DNA of 64,000 bases from an uncultured Bryobacterales bacterium (GTDB taxonomy: Bacteria > Acidobacteriota > Terriglobia > Bryobacterales > UBA6623): NCBI GenBank assembly GCA_951813605.1, contig OX638379.1, positions 372,001 through 436,000 on the forward strand, in the 5' to 3' direction. Positions 9,456 through 18,452 of the stretch are shown piece after piece (the first letter of the stretch is position 1; every line of letters begins with the position of its first letter). The notes under the pieces are model-generated. The model was not told where the DNA came from and did not search any database. It was given only the letters and a program-made list of their open reading frames with translations. Both the position numbers and the translations under genes were made by a program.

Positions 9456-9713
9456 ATGAACATGAAGATCACCGAAATTCTTGATGAATTGCGCCAAGAG
9501 CGTGAGCAGATCACGAACGCGGTCAACGCGCTCCAGAATCTCGCTCGCGGTCGGGAGACCAAAAAGGTCCTTGATGACCTAGTCAACGAGCGCGGGCTCG
9601 TCGAGGACGCTGTAGTGACGCTGGAAAACCTTGCCCGCGGCCGTGGAAAGCGTCGTGGAAGGCGCCCCGCCTGGATCAATGAAGTAAAGGAAGCACGAAA
9701 GAATCGCAGCTAG
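9456..9713 (+). CDS. Small protein with duplicated helix/basic motif
   Basis: An 85-residue highly charged protein. It is built from two similar units: an N-terminal one ending ALQNLARGRETKK and a second ending TLENLARGRGKRR, followed by GRRPAWI, which resembles a degenerate AT-hook. Related short proteins in many bacteria have one unit ending LARGRGKRRGRPP; this one appears to be an internal duplication. The helices would form a coiled coil with a basic tail, so nucleic-acid binding is possible but unproven. The start ATG at 9456 is preceded by AAAAGGA with good spacing; a second ATG two codons later is also possible. It is monocistronic, with a convergent gene downstream. Confidence 0.75.
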   Translation: MNMKITEILDELRQEREQITNAVNALQNLARGRETKKVLDDLVNERGLVEDAVVTLENLARGRGKRRGRRPAWINEVKEARKNRS

Positions 9714-9778
9714 GTTTAGAGCCGTTCCGGAGCGTGGAGTACCGCGACTGCGGGAGCGCCTAGGCGCCGGAGGCACAG

Positions 9779-12136
9779 CTAGTACAGTAGGAAACGAAGT
9801 CGCCTCGCGCGGAATTCTTTGAGCGATACCTCGAGGCGACTGACCGTCGCTTCAACGTCGCGACCTTGTATTAGGTCGTCCACGGCAGCACGATTACCGA
9901 TCAGCTTTTCGGCCCGGCTGAAGTCCACTTGTTCGGCGTACAGGCTCCGTAGAGATGCGGCAAGGGCCAGCCCGAAGCGAGTGGGATCGAAGGAATCTCT
10001 GTTTGTGATTGAGAACTGCACGCCGTCGATCACAGTGTCCTTGAAAATCGAAGCGCGAGGGCGGAGCTTCCTCGCGTATACCCTGACTCCGGGCACGCTG
10101 AATCGGCGGATTGCATCTGCGAGATCGGCGCCGACGATCCAGTCGGCGCCGACAAACTGGAATGGTGTATCAGTACCCCTTCCTACGGAATAATCCGGGA
10201 GCCACTCGAGCAGGGCGATCCCGGGATACAGAATGGCTTGGTCCATCGTCCGAATGTTGGGCGAAGGATTTACCCACGGCAGGCCGGTTTCGTCGAACCA
10301 GAGGTCGCGTCGCCATCCCTGCATTCGCACCACGGTCAGCTTCGCACCAATCTGCCGCTCCTCGTTAAACATCATTGCGAGTTCGCCTACAGTCATTCCG
10401 TGACGGACCGGTATTCGGTGATAGCCAACAAAGGATTCCAGGTCGGCATCCAACACCGGACCCTCGACACTTTCTCCATTGAGGGGATTCGGCCGGTCAA
10501 GCACGTAGAATTCAATTCCGGCTTCCGCGGCCGCCTCCATGGCGTAGCCCATGGTTGTCACATACGTGTAAAACCGCGCTCCGATGTCCTGCACATCGAA
10601 GACCAAGGCATCCAAGCTCTCTAGCAATTCCGCCGGCGGCTTGCGACGCTCGCTTCGGTAGAGGCTGTAGGCCCGAATTCCCGTGCCGCTGTCAATGCCG
10701 TCCGCGATCTCGGGCTGGTCGAGGGTGCCAGCGAGTCCGTGCTCGGGGGCAAATATCATTTCCAAGCTGACCTTTGAAGCCTGATTCAGCAGGTCGATGT
10801 TGCGTCGCCCTAGCCTGTCGATTCCGGTTTGATTCGTTATCAGGCCGACCTTCTTTCCCTGAAGTTGCCCGAAGTCCTTGCCTGCGAGCACGTCAAGTCC
10901 CGTTCTTATCCGCGAGAAGGCGGGGAGTGTGCGCTGGAGCTTCTCCGATGGCACTCCGCGGGCGACGGGGGAGTGGGCATGGTCGAGATTCGCCGCTGCG
11001 ATCGATGCCACCAGACTCCGCAAACGCACCACGGAAGTCCCGGCCTTGGGATGAATGCGGTTGGTCATTAGGGCCACGAAGGAATGACTGGTCGGATCGA
11101 TCCAAAGCGACGGGCCGGTGTGCCCTGTGTGACCGTACGAAGCAGTGCCAAAAAGGTCCCCGCGCGGAGACGAGTACGGCGTGTCAATATCCCAGCCGAT
11201 GCCTCGGGCAGCCTTGCTTTTTGGACTCTGTGGCGTCCTCATCCGCAGCACGCTCAAAGGACTCAGGATGCGAACGCCGTCCAGTTCACCGCCGTTGAGC
11301 ATCATGCGGGCGAATCTAGCGACATCTGCGGCTGTGGAGAAAACGCCCGCCTGACCCGAGACTCCGCCCATCATTCGGGTGGTGCGATCATGCACCACCC
11401 CGCGAAGCACTGTGCCGTCTTCAAGCCTTTCCGTTGGGGCGATGCGTTCCCGAAATGTGACGGGCGGAAGGTACATCGTTTCTTTCAGCCCGAGCGGCTC
11501 GAATATGCGCAGCTTCGCGAACCGGTCGATCGGAATTCCGCTAACCCGCCGGACGATCTCGGCCAGCAGGATGTAGTTGATGTCGCTGTAGACGAACTTA
11601 GAATCCGGCGGGTGTGTTGGCCGCTCCTGCAACGCGAGAGCCACGCCCGCTTCGTAGCCGGTCCACGCCGGCTCGAGAGGGAGGGTCGGCCGCAGGCCGG
11701 AATAGTGCGTCAGAAGCTGTCGCACAGTAATCCGCGTGGGGTCCTCAAAGTCCGGCAGGTACTCTTGGATTCGGTCGTTTAGCCTGACCTTCCCTTCTTC
11801 CACGAGCATCATGATCGCCGGGGCGGTGGCCATCACCTTGGTGAGTGACGCGCAGTCGAAGATCGTGTCCCTCGTCATCGCTTCGCGGTTCGGCTCAACG
11901 CTCCTGGACCCGTAGGTCGAGAAATGAAGCCGCTGATCTCGCGATTCGATCCAAGCCACCGCTCCCGGCGTCATGCCTTGGGCGATTGCTTCGTTAATCG
12001 CAGCGTCGATCTTTGCAGAGCCCGGCCATTGGGCCGCCGGTCCGCAATTCGGTCCCGCAGCAAGCGCGATGGCCAGGACACCAAGGGGCGGCAACACACG
12101 CGGAACATCACGACTGAACGGGAATCTAGGACGCAC
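9779..12136 (-). CDS. namZ: Fused serine hydrolase (AmiE-like) and exo-N-acetylmuramidase (NamZ/DUF1343)
   Basis: An exported two-domain protein of about 785 residues. The N-terminal half is a class C beta-lactamase-fold hydrolase: SLTK (about residues 97-100) gives the catalytic Ser and Lys, YSD follows in VYSDINYILLAE, and HTG appears in GHTGHTGPS. The C-terminal half (from about residue 390) is DUF1343, now known as NamZ, with GLITNQTGID, FAPEHGL (conserved acidic residue), VQDIGARFYTY, DRPNPLNG, VNPSPNIRT and GRGTDTPFQF. In Bacillus subtilis the amidase AmiE and NamZ are separate proteins of one muropeptide-recycling cluster; here they are joined. GTG at 12136 precedes a signal-peptide-like stretch (RVLPPLGVLAIALAAG); the frame is open up to 12271, so the start is uncertain. 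Confidence 0.9.
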   Translation of the reverse strand: MRPRFPFSRDVPRVLPPLGVLAIALAAGPNCGPAAQWPGSAKIDAAINEAIAQGMTPGAVAWIESRDQRLHFSTYGSRSVEPNREAMTRDTIFDCASLTKVMATAPAIMMLVEEGKVRLNDRIQEYLPDFEDPTRITVRQLLTHYSGLRPTLPLEPAWTGYEAGVALALQERPTHPPDSKFVYSDINYILLAEIVRRVSGIPIDRFAKLRIFEPLGLKETMYLPPVTFRERIAPTERLEDGTVLRGVVHDRTTRMMGGVSGQAGVFSTAADVARFARMMLNGGELDGVRILSPLSVLRMRTPQSPKSKAARGIGWDIDTPYSSPRGDLFGTASYGHTGHTGPSLWIDPTSHSFVALMTNRIHPKAGTSVVRLRSLVASIAAANLDHAHSPVARGVPSEKLQRTLPAFSRIRTGLDVLAGKDFGQLQGKKVGLITNQTGIDRLGRRNIDLLNQASKVSLEMIFAPEHGLAGTLDQPEIADGIDSGTGIRAYSLYRSERRKPPAELLESLDALVFDVQDIGARFYTYVTTMGYAMEAAAEAGIEFYVLDRPNPLNGESVEGPVLDADLESFVGYHRIPVRHGMTVGELAMMFNEERQIGAKLTVVRMQGWRRDLWFDETGLPWVNPSPNIRTMDQAILYPGIALLEWLPDYSVGRGTDTPFQFVGADWIVGADLADAIRRFSVPGVRVYARKLRPRASIFKDTVIDGVQFSITNRDSFDPTRFGLALAASLRSLYAEQVDFSRAEKLIGNRAAVDDLIQGRDVEATVSRLEVSLKEFRARRLRFLLY

Positions 12137-12766
12137 GAGCCCATCGTAACAACCGGCTCGGTTGCCCTTGACGGTTGTGAAGTATCCCGAGGCCGGTGCT
12201 TCGCCAATGCCATTGCGAAGGGCCGGCAGCCATGTCGGCCTCGGCTGGTCAGGAATGCGAGATCCCGGCAAGACCGGTACCCAGTTCTCCTATCACGCAA
12301 GCGAGGAGCGCGCGTGATTCGCGCTTATCCCCGATTGGCGGCTGTGCTCGCTTTCCTTTGAACGAATTGTCAGGGATTTCTCACGTGACGGAGGCTGGGC
12401 AGAAAATCGCGACGGAGACAATCCAATTTTGTGGTAGGTCGCCGTTCGATTAGAGCGGGAGGACGAGCAACGGCACAGGAATGCGCAGGCTGATGCTGCG
12501 GCCAAGCTTGGATTCCATGCCGTTCTCATGCACTGGCCCTGCTTCGTGAATGGGCTAGCGGTCCGCGTCGCGTTCATTTTCCAGCGGTTCCGAGTCCGCG
12601 TCGAGCCCGTCGGCCAGCGACCCAGAATGTTGGGTGCCGGACGCATTTCGGGCCGAGCGCCGTGGCCGCAAAGGCAATCACGGGCGTTGGCCGCAGGTTG
12701 GATAAGCTGGGAGTTCCGTAACGTCACGATTTCGACTGCATGTAACGGACCGTCTAGTTAAAGGCC
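12137..12766. other. Gene-less stretch between divergent genes
   Basis: Divergent promoters for the NamZ fusion and the oxidoreductase must lie here. The minus-strand frame over 12293-12727 is rich in Arg, Ser and Cys and shows no domain, so I read it as non-coding. Confidence 0.5.
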
Positions 12767-14029
12767 ATGAATCGCAGACACTTACTAACAACAGCCGCCG
12801 TTACGGCGGCGTCCTACAAGAGGGTCCTTGGCGCGAACGACCGAATCTCGATAGGGATCATCGGAACCGGCAATCGCGGCGGGCAGATCTGGGAGCAGGC
12901 TCTATCGGAAGAGGATGTCCGGCCCGTCGCCGCCTGCGATGTGTACGAACCCCACCTTGAGAAGGCGCTGAGCATGGCGAGTGGACGTGCGAAGGCATAT
13001 CGCGACTTCAGAGATGTTCTGGAGCATCGACCCATGGACGCGGTGCTGATCGCGACACCCGACCATTGGCACGCCATACAAACAATAATGGCCTGCCGGG
13101 CCGGGCTAGACGTGTATGTAGAGAAGCCGCTTTCGCTGACCGTTCAGGAGGGCCGCAAGATGGTCTCGGCGGCCCGCCGGTACGATCGGGTCGTGCAGAC
13201 TGGCAGCCAGCAGCGATCCGGACCGCACTACGCCGAAGCGGTCCACGCGATTCGCTCTGGAGAAATTGGTGCCGTCCATCACGTGGAGGCCGGCTTGGAG
13301 CGGAATTCAATGCCGGGCTTCGGAACACCGGAAGACGTTGAGCCGCCGGCGGACTTCAACTACGCGATGTGGCTCGGCCCGGCTCCCCTCAAGCCCTGCA
13401 ATCCGCTGCGCGGCCTCTACCATTTCCGTTGGTTCTGGGATTATTCCGGAGGCCAGATGACGAATTGGGGCGCGCACAACATCGATATCGCTCGGTGGGG
13501 CATGGGAGTTGAGTCGCCGCTTTCCGTGTCCGGATGCGGTGGGCGTTATGCCATTCAGGACAACGGGGAGACCCCGGACGTGCAGGAGGTGCTGTACGAA
13601 GTCGAGGGTGGCGTCTTAACGTGGTCGGTTCGCGAATTGAACGGGACACGAGGCTCCTTCCTCGTGTTTCACGGCACGAAGGGCGACCTTGAAATTGATC
13701 GCAAGGGGTACTCGATCCGGGGCCAGCGGTGGCAGCGAAAGGATCCCCCGATGGTGCCGGATCGCAGTTCGCATCCGCCGAGCGCACAACGCAGCTTGAA
13801 CGCGCTTCATATCCGGAACTTCCTAGATTGCGTGAGAAGTAGGGATCGTCCAAACGCCGATGTCGAGATCGGCCATCGCACGGCCCTTTTTTGCCACTTG
13901 GGCAACATCGCTACAAGGCTCAAGAAGTCGCTCAAATGGGATGCGGATTCCGAGTCGTTCGTCTCCGACGAGCAGGCGGACCAATGGCTATCGAAACCCT
14001 ATCGGAGTCCATGGACGCTTGATCTTTAG
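12767..14029 (+). CDS. Exported Gfo/Idh/MocA family oxidoreductase
   Basis: A 420-residue dehydrogenase with a short twin-arginine-type leader (MNRRHLLTTAAVTAAS), so it is probably folded with its cofactor and exported. The dinucleotide-binding motif GIIGTGNRGGQ follows directly, then IATPDHWHA and the family signature VEKPLSLTVQEG. The C-terminal domain contains GGQMTNWGAHNIDIARWGMG, typical of the large clade of exported Gfo/Idh/MocA proteins in acidobacteria and planctomycetes, which act on sugars or inositols and in some cases cleave glycosides by an oxidation-elimination route. The substrate cannot be assigned. It is transcribed alone; the next plus-strand gene is serS after about 540 bases. 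Confidence 0.9.
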   Translation: MNRRHLLTTAAVTAASYKRVLGANDRISIGIIGTGNRGGQIWEQALSEEDVRPVAACDVYEPHLEKALSMASGRAKAYRDFRDVLEHRPMDAVLIATPDHWHAIQTIMACRAGLDVYVEKPLSLTVQEGRKMVSAARRYDRVVQTGSQQRSGPHYAEAVHAIRSGEIGAVHHVEAGLERNSMPGFGTPEDVEPPADFNYAMWLGPAPLKPCNPLRGLYHFRWFWDYSGGQMTNWGAHNIDIARWGMGVESPLSVSGCGGRYAIQDNGETPDVQEVLYEVEGGVLTWSVRELNGTRGSFLVFHGTKGDLEIDRKGYSIRGQRWQRKDPPMVPDRSSHPPSAQRSLNALHIRNFLDCVRSRDRPNADVEIGHRTALFCHLGNIATRLKKSLKWDADSESFVSDEQADQWLSKPYRSPWTLDL

Positions 14030-14566
14030 GCGCGAGGATGTCTCTCAAGAGTCGGAAGTCGGCGCAGGTGGGGGGTCGGCCCGGTGCGGAATTGTTGCGC
14101 TGCGCAGTGCTAGCAATTCGATCCCAGCGGAGGCAGTCCCAACGCCGCCGGGATATGCGCGGTGCAAGCAAGACACGTTCCGGGAGGTGTGACCTCGAAA
14201 GGCGTGGCGCCAGAATGCCGATCTGCTGCGCCGGAAGTGTCCCCGCTAGACCCACGGTCTGGCGAGGGCGGGCCTCGGTGCGCTTCGAGGAAGTTCCCGC
14301 TGCAGTTGCCCTGCATTCCAATGCTTGGTTTCCAATCTCATTGCATGCCTTGGCTCCTCGTGCAGTCACCAGTCCATGCTGCCTGGTTGTCCAGCGGCGA
14401 ACACTGGAACCGCTCGAGCAATGGAACGCACCGCGCTATAGGTGTCGGTCCGTGCCATACTGGAATCCTGTGTCCTAAGCCCGCTTGCGGAGAACCCTTC
14501 CGGGCTGAGGCGTGCCTGAGGATTCTTTAGCTCCGCCCGCAATCTTCGAGGCGATCCAAGCCCGCC
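14030..14566. other. Gene-less stretch before serS
   Basis: Several open frames cross this region on both strands but all have low-complexity, shadow-like composition. I see no protein, RNA gene or clear promoter. Confidence 0.5.
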
Positions 14567-15859
14567 ATGCTTGATCGTGCGTACTTACGTCAACACTTCG
14601 ATCAGGTCAGGGCGAGGCTTGTCGATCGGGCGGACTATCAGGTGCTCGACGACTTCGTCGCGAGCGATTCGAAGCGACGAGCGGCCGTCACCGAAATCCA
14701 AGCGCTACAGAGGAAGCGGAACGAGCTCAGCGCCCGAGTCGCTAACGCACGGAGGGCCGGTGAAGATGCCTTGGATATCGTCAAAGAGGCGCGCCAGGTT
14801 CACGCAGACATCCACGCGCGGGAAGAGTCTGTCCACGTCTTGGATGAAGCAGTTGTCGCAAGCCTGAGCCGGATTCCCAACTTGCCGCACGAGACTGTTC
14901 CGGCGGGCAAGGACGAGTCAGACAACTTGGAAGTTGGCCGATGGGGCGAGCGGCCCGAGTTCAGCTTCCGGCCCAAGCCGCACTGGGACATTGGCGTTGC
15001 GTTGGGCATCGTGGACTTCGAGCGAGCCGCGAAGCTAGCCGGCTCGCGATTCGCTGTGTATCTGAACGCCGGCGCGAAGCTCGAACGCGCGCTGATGAAC
15101 TTCATGCTCGACGTGCATACCGGCGAGCACGGCTACAAGGAGATCCTGCCGCCATTCATTGCCAATTCCCGGTGTCTGTACGGCACGGGGCAGCTTCCCA
15201 AGTTCGCTCACGACCTATTCAAGCTCGAATCAACCGATTACTGGCTCGTGCCCACCGCGGAGGTTCCGCTGACAAACCTTTACGCCGACGAGATTCTCTC
15301 CCCGGAAAACTTACCGATTTCTCTCACCGCATTCACCCCGTGTTTCCGCAGAGAGGCGGGCTCGTACGGTCGAGATGTGCGCGGGGTGATCCGCCAGCAC
15401 CAGTTTCAGAAAGTCGAGCTAGTGAAGATCGTCAGTTCAGAAACAAGTTACGATGAGCTCGAACGATTGACGGCGGACGCGGAAGATATCCTCCGGCGCT
15501 TAGAATTACCGTATCGGAAGATGCTGCTGTCGAGCGGTGACATGGGATTTAGCGCCGCCAAGACCTACGACTTGGAGGTTTGGCTTCCTGGATTAGGCGA
15601 GTTTAAGGAAATCTCTTCATGCAGTAATTTCGAGGCATTTCAGGCTCGTCGGGCGCGCATCCGGTGTCGGCATTCGGTTGGTCGCAAAGGCAAGCCGGAA
15701 TTCGTGCATACCCTGAATGGCAGTGGCCTCGCGATCGGGAGGACTTGGCTCGCGATTGTGGAGAATTATCAGCAAGCCGACGGAAGCGTCGTCATTCCGG
15801 AGGCCTTGCGCTCGTACCTAGGCGCTGAGCGAATAGACTCCTCCGGCACCTTGGCGTGA
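14567..15859 (+). CDS. serS: Seryl-tRNA synthetase
   Basis: Charges tRNA-Ser (and tRNA-Sec where present) with serine in the cytoplasm. The 430-residue protein has the expected N-terminal coiled-coil arm (about 25-105, with [19 protein letters not shown]) that grips the long variable arm of the tRNA. The class II catalytic core follows: motif 2 [20 protein letters not shown] and motif 3 [19 protein letters not shown], with the serine-site segment TAEVPLTN. Start ATG at 14567 yields the standard [15 protein letters not shown] beginning. Length is normal for a bacterial SerRS and all key motifs are intact. Confidence 0.97.
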   Translation: MLDRAYLRQHFDQVRARLVDRADYQVLDDFVASDSKRRAAVTEIQALQRKRNELSARVANARRAGEDALDIVKEARQVHADIHAREESVHVLDEAVVASLSRIPNLPHETVPAGKDESDNLEVGRWGERPEFSFRPKPHWDIGVALGIVDFERAAKLAGSRFAVYLNAGAKLERALMNFMLDVHTGEHGYKEILPPFIANSRCLYGTGQLPKFAHDLFKLESTDYWLVPTAEVPLTNLYADEILSPENLPISLTAFTPCFRREAGSYGRDVRGVIRQHQFQKVELVKIVSSETSYDELERLTADAEDILRRLELPYRKMLLSSGDMGFSAAKTYDLEVWLPGLGEFKEISSCSNFEAFQARRARIRCRHSVGRKGKPEFVHTLNGSGLAIGRTWLAIVENYQQADGSVVIPEALRSYLGAERIDSSGTLA

Positions 15860-15892
15860 CGCCATCCGGGATTGCTTTCAAAGCCACCTTAG

Positions 15893-16630
15893 TCACGAAT
15901 AGCGGCCAGCCAAGTCATGCCATTTAACCCTCCAAATGTCCCCGAAGGCTTGCAGGCCGGCCCCCAGCGTGACCGAGGAGTTCGCCTCGTTATTCCAGCG
16001 AACCGGCACTTCGGCAATTGTGAATCCTAGTTTTCGAGCGATATAGAGCAGTTCGACGTCAAAGCCGAATCGCTCGACCCGCTGCTTTGCGGCAATTTGC
16101 TTGGCTGCTCGGTCGGTGAAGAGCTTGAAGCCGCATTGAGTGTCCGCGATTTCGAGGCCTGTGAGCAGCCTGACGTTGAGATTGAAAACACGTCCGACGA
16201 ATTCCCGGTACCATGGTTGATGGATGCCAATTAGCGAATGGTCGATCGCTCGCGATCCGATCGCCACGTCATGGCCTCCTGTCGTCGCGGCTTGCATCAG
16301 CTTCTCTAGCTCCGCGATCGGAGCGGAAAGGTCTGCGTCGGAGAACATCACCCACTCGTGAACAGCAGCTAGCATTCCGCGCCGTACACTGAAGCCTTTT
16401 CCCCGGTTCTTGCCGTTTCGGATAACACGCAATGGTGTGCCGATGTCGTCCAGTTCGGGTTTCGCCGCCTCAGCGGCCGCCCCGGTTTCGTCCCGCGAGC
16501 CGTCGTCGACAACGATCAGTTCAACTTTCTCGAACGGGGCGCTGCGAAGATATCTTGCGAGACTCTGAATCGTCCCGGGAAGACGTTTCGCCTCGTTATA
16601 GGCTGGGATCACGAGGCTCAAGGACGGCAC
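15893..16630 (-). CDS. Family 2 glycosyltransferase (dolichyl-phosphate glucosyltransferase-like)
   Basis: A 245-residue GT-A enzyme of the ALG5/DPG-synthase type that would transfer a sugar from a nucleotide donor to a lipid phosphate carrier at the inner face of the membrane. Visible signatures are VIPAYNEAKRLPGT at the N-terminus, VVDDGSRDETG, the metal-binding FSDADLSAPI, GSRAIDHSLIG and DTQCGFKLFT. No membrane segments are seen, in line with the soluble members of the family. The start codon is GTG at 16630. The sulfotransferase-like gene lies 30 bases upstream on the same strand, so the two may form one transcript and modify the same surface glycan. Confidence 0.9.
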   Translation of the reverse strand: MPSLSLVIPAYNEAKRLPGTIQSLARYLRSAPFEKVELIVVDDGSRDETGAAAEAAKPELDDIGTPLRVIRNGKNRGKGFSVRRGMLAAVHEWVMFSDADLSAPIAELEKLMQAATTGGHDVAIGSRAIDHSLIGIHQPWYREFVGRVFNLNVRLLTGLEIADTQCGFKLFTDRAAKQIAAKQRVERFGFDVELLYIARKLGFTIAEVPVRWNNEANSSVTLGAGLQAFGDIWRVKWHDLAGRYS

Positions 16631-16660
16631 AGTTAACGGTCACTGTCGGAATCTACTGAG

Positions 16661-17389
16661 TCAAACGCGAATTGCACGGCGCAACAATTCCGAGTAGTAA
16701 GGCCTGCACTGGGCCAGCAGGGGCCGGAGCTCAACGGGAAATTGCTCGCGTTTCGGTTTATAGGGTTGGAACCCTGTCGATCGATGCACGTTCTTATACC
16801 AGTGCGGAGCCCAAGCGCCATCGAATTCCTTCGGTCCGGCAGGCCAGCCGAGCATTGCTTCCTCATACGGCAGCCCAAGATGATCGCACAGCTTGCGCAG
16901 CGCTGTCGGTGGATCGATCAAAAGGTCGCGGGAATCGAGCACGGCAGGTGACTGACCCCAGCTTTCGAGCAAGGACATGACTTCGCACTGTCGCCTGAAG
17001 CCAGTGTCTCGCAGTGTCGGCTCGCCGATCCGCAGACGAAGGGACGGCAGCATCTGCTCCGGGTCGCGAGTGAGGAACACGTTCAGGGTCTGCCGCATGA
17101 AACTCAAGTCTAGATCGACTAGGTGGTGGGCCATCTGCTTGAAGAACACGACCGGCTTGCTCTGGGGCCCCAGGATTACACCCCTCACCACGCGTTCCCC
17201 GTCGGCATCCTGCGCAGAAAGGCACAGGTCGCGGAGCGGATGATTGGCACCCGACACGCGCAGGTAATGCGAGTAGAGGGGCTCGTCGATGGCTTCCGTG
17301 TCGCTGCGCTGGGCGAACGAATACATTAGAGCGGTCGAGACGTTGCGCGGACCTGACCACAAACAGATCCGTTTGTTCATTGTCTTCAT
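16661..17389 (-). CDS. Sulfotransferase-family protein
   Basis: About 242 residues. The N-terminal loop LWSGPRNVSTALMYSF is the phosphosulfate-binding type P-loop of PAPS-dependent sulfotransferases, and IDEPLYSHYL plus the later TRDPEQMLPSL segment fit the same fold. Such enzymes transfer a sulfuryl group from PAPS to alcohols or amines; the acceptor is unknown. PAPS could come from the APS kinase at 54902-55435. ATG at 17389 (MKTMNKRICLW) is the natural start, with ATG at 17380 an alternative; the open frame up to 17572 has no family-like residues. It sits just upstream of the glycosyltransferase gene. Confidence 0.8.
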   Translation of the reverse strand: MKTMNKRICLWSGPRNVSTALMYSFAQRSDTEAIDEPLYSHYLRVSGANHPLRDLCLSAQDADGERVVRGVILGPQSKPVVFFKQMAHHLVDLDLSFMRQTLNVFLTRDPEQMLPSLRLRIGEPTLRDTGFRRQCEVMSLLESWGQSPAVLDSRDLLIDPPTALRKLCDHLGLPYEEAMLGWPAGPKEFDGAWAPHWYKNVHRSTGFQPYKPKREQFPVELRPLLAQCRPYYSELLRRAIRV

Positions 17390-18452
17390 GGGTCTTGTTC
17401 GCGGCGTGCGGCAGAAGCTCGTGACTGGTTTCAGCGCTCCACCACCGCTGCAATCAAGGTGCCGCACTGCAGGTCTCGCGAAACGGCCTGCCAGCCGACC
17501 ATTCTGGCACGCGGAGTACAGATCCCGCCGGCGGGCTCGGAGCGTCCAGCCGATTCTCCTATCGGGGGGCAAGTCACCTGCAGGTCAATAGGATCGCCTT
17601 GAAAACCCGCGTCTCGCATTGACATTGCCAGTAGCCGTTGCCCGTGCGACGGCTGGCCCGCGGTCGGTGTGAGAGGTGCCCGTCGCGAGCATGCACGACA
17701 GTTTCCATTTTCCGCTCTCGAGCGGTGGATCCTCCCCGCGCCTTGCGTCCTGCATCCCCCGTGCGTGCTTCGAAACGCCGCGTCTGTTCCCTTGCGGAAC
17801 AAGTCCTTCGAGGTGTCGGAAGGATGCGCGGTCGGCGCGGATCGGGAATGACCGCGGCGAACTCCACTCGTCGGGACCAGCAGCTCGGCGGCGGGTGATC
17901 GGTTGGATTCGACTAGCTCGGCATCTCCGACCATTCAGGTCCCGCGTTAGCGCGAACGATTCTAGGCACGGGCTGTCGCGCGTAATGCCCAGTGCGAGCC
18001 ATCGCCTTTCGGGATTTTGCTGGCGCCAGTCGACAAGATGGCGCAAACGACGCTTCGGTCGGGCAGAGCAGGGGCGGAATCTGGGCTTTGGCCCGCTCAA
18101 TCGCCGGCCGCCGTTCGGGCGGCCACGTTTCGAGGGGCCATGCCGGGCAAGGTGGTCGGTGTCGGCGAGGATCACGGGATTGAAATGGAGCGGGCCTCCG
18201 GCGCTTGCAGATCGCGCCCTTGGCCAATCCGCGCGCGCCAGTTCCTTCCCCCGGTGCGCCCGTGCTCCAAGACCGCTTCTCCGCTATGCCCTCGGTAGTT
18301 TGAATCACTCGGCCTCCAATTGGGAGCTTAGTAGGCCGTTGGCTTCGTTCGGTTCTCCGAGGGTGCCGAAATGCACCTGACCCCAGCTCAAAGGAGTGCC
18401 TCTCGCCTAGAACGTCGCGGCGTCGTGCCAGGCGCTTTGCCATCATGGATGC
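17390..18452. other. Long gene-less stretch
   Basis: About 1.06 kb between divergent genes. Open frames exist on both strands (for example minus strand 17913-18632), but their Arg/Pro/Ala-rich translations lack any domain and one of them overlaps the start of the next gene. No RNA gene signature is evident. Confidence 0.5.

Noticed and set aside
12293..12727. 144-codon minus-strand frame between divergent genes
   Set aside because: Composition is Arg/Ser/Cys-rich and it would occupy the region needed for promoters; no family resemblance.
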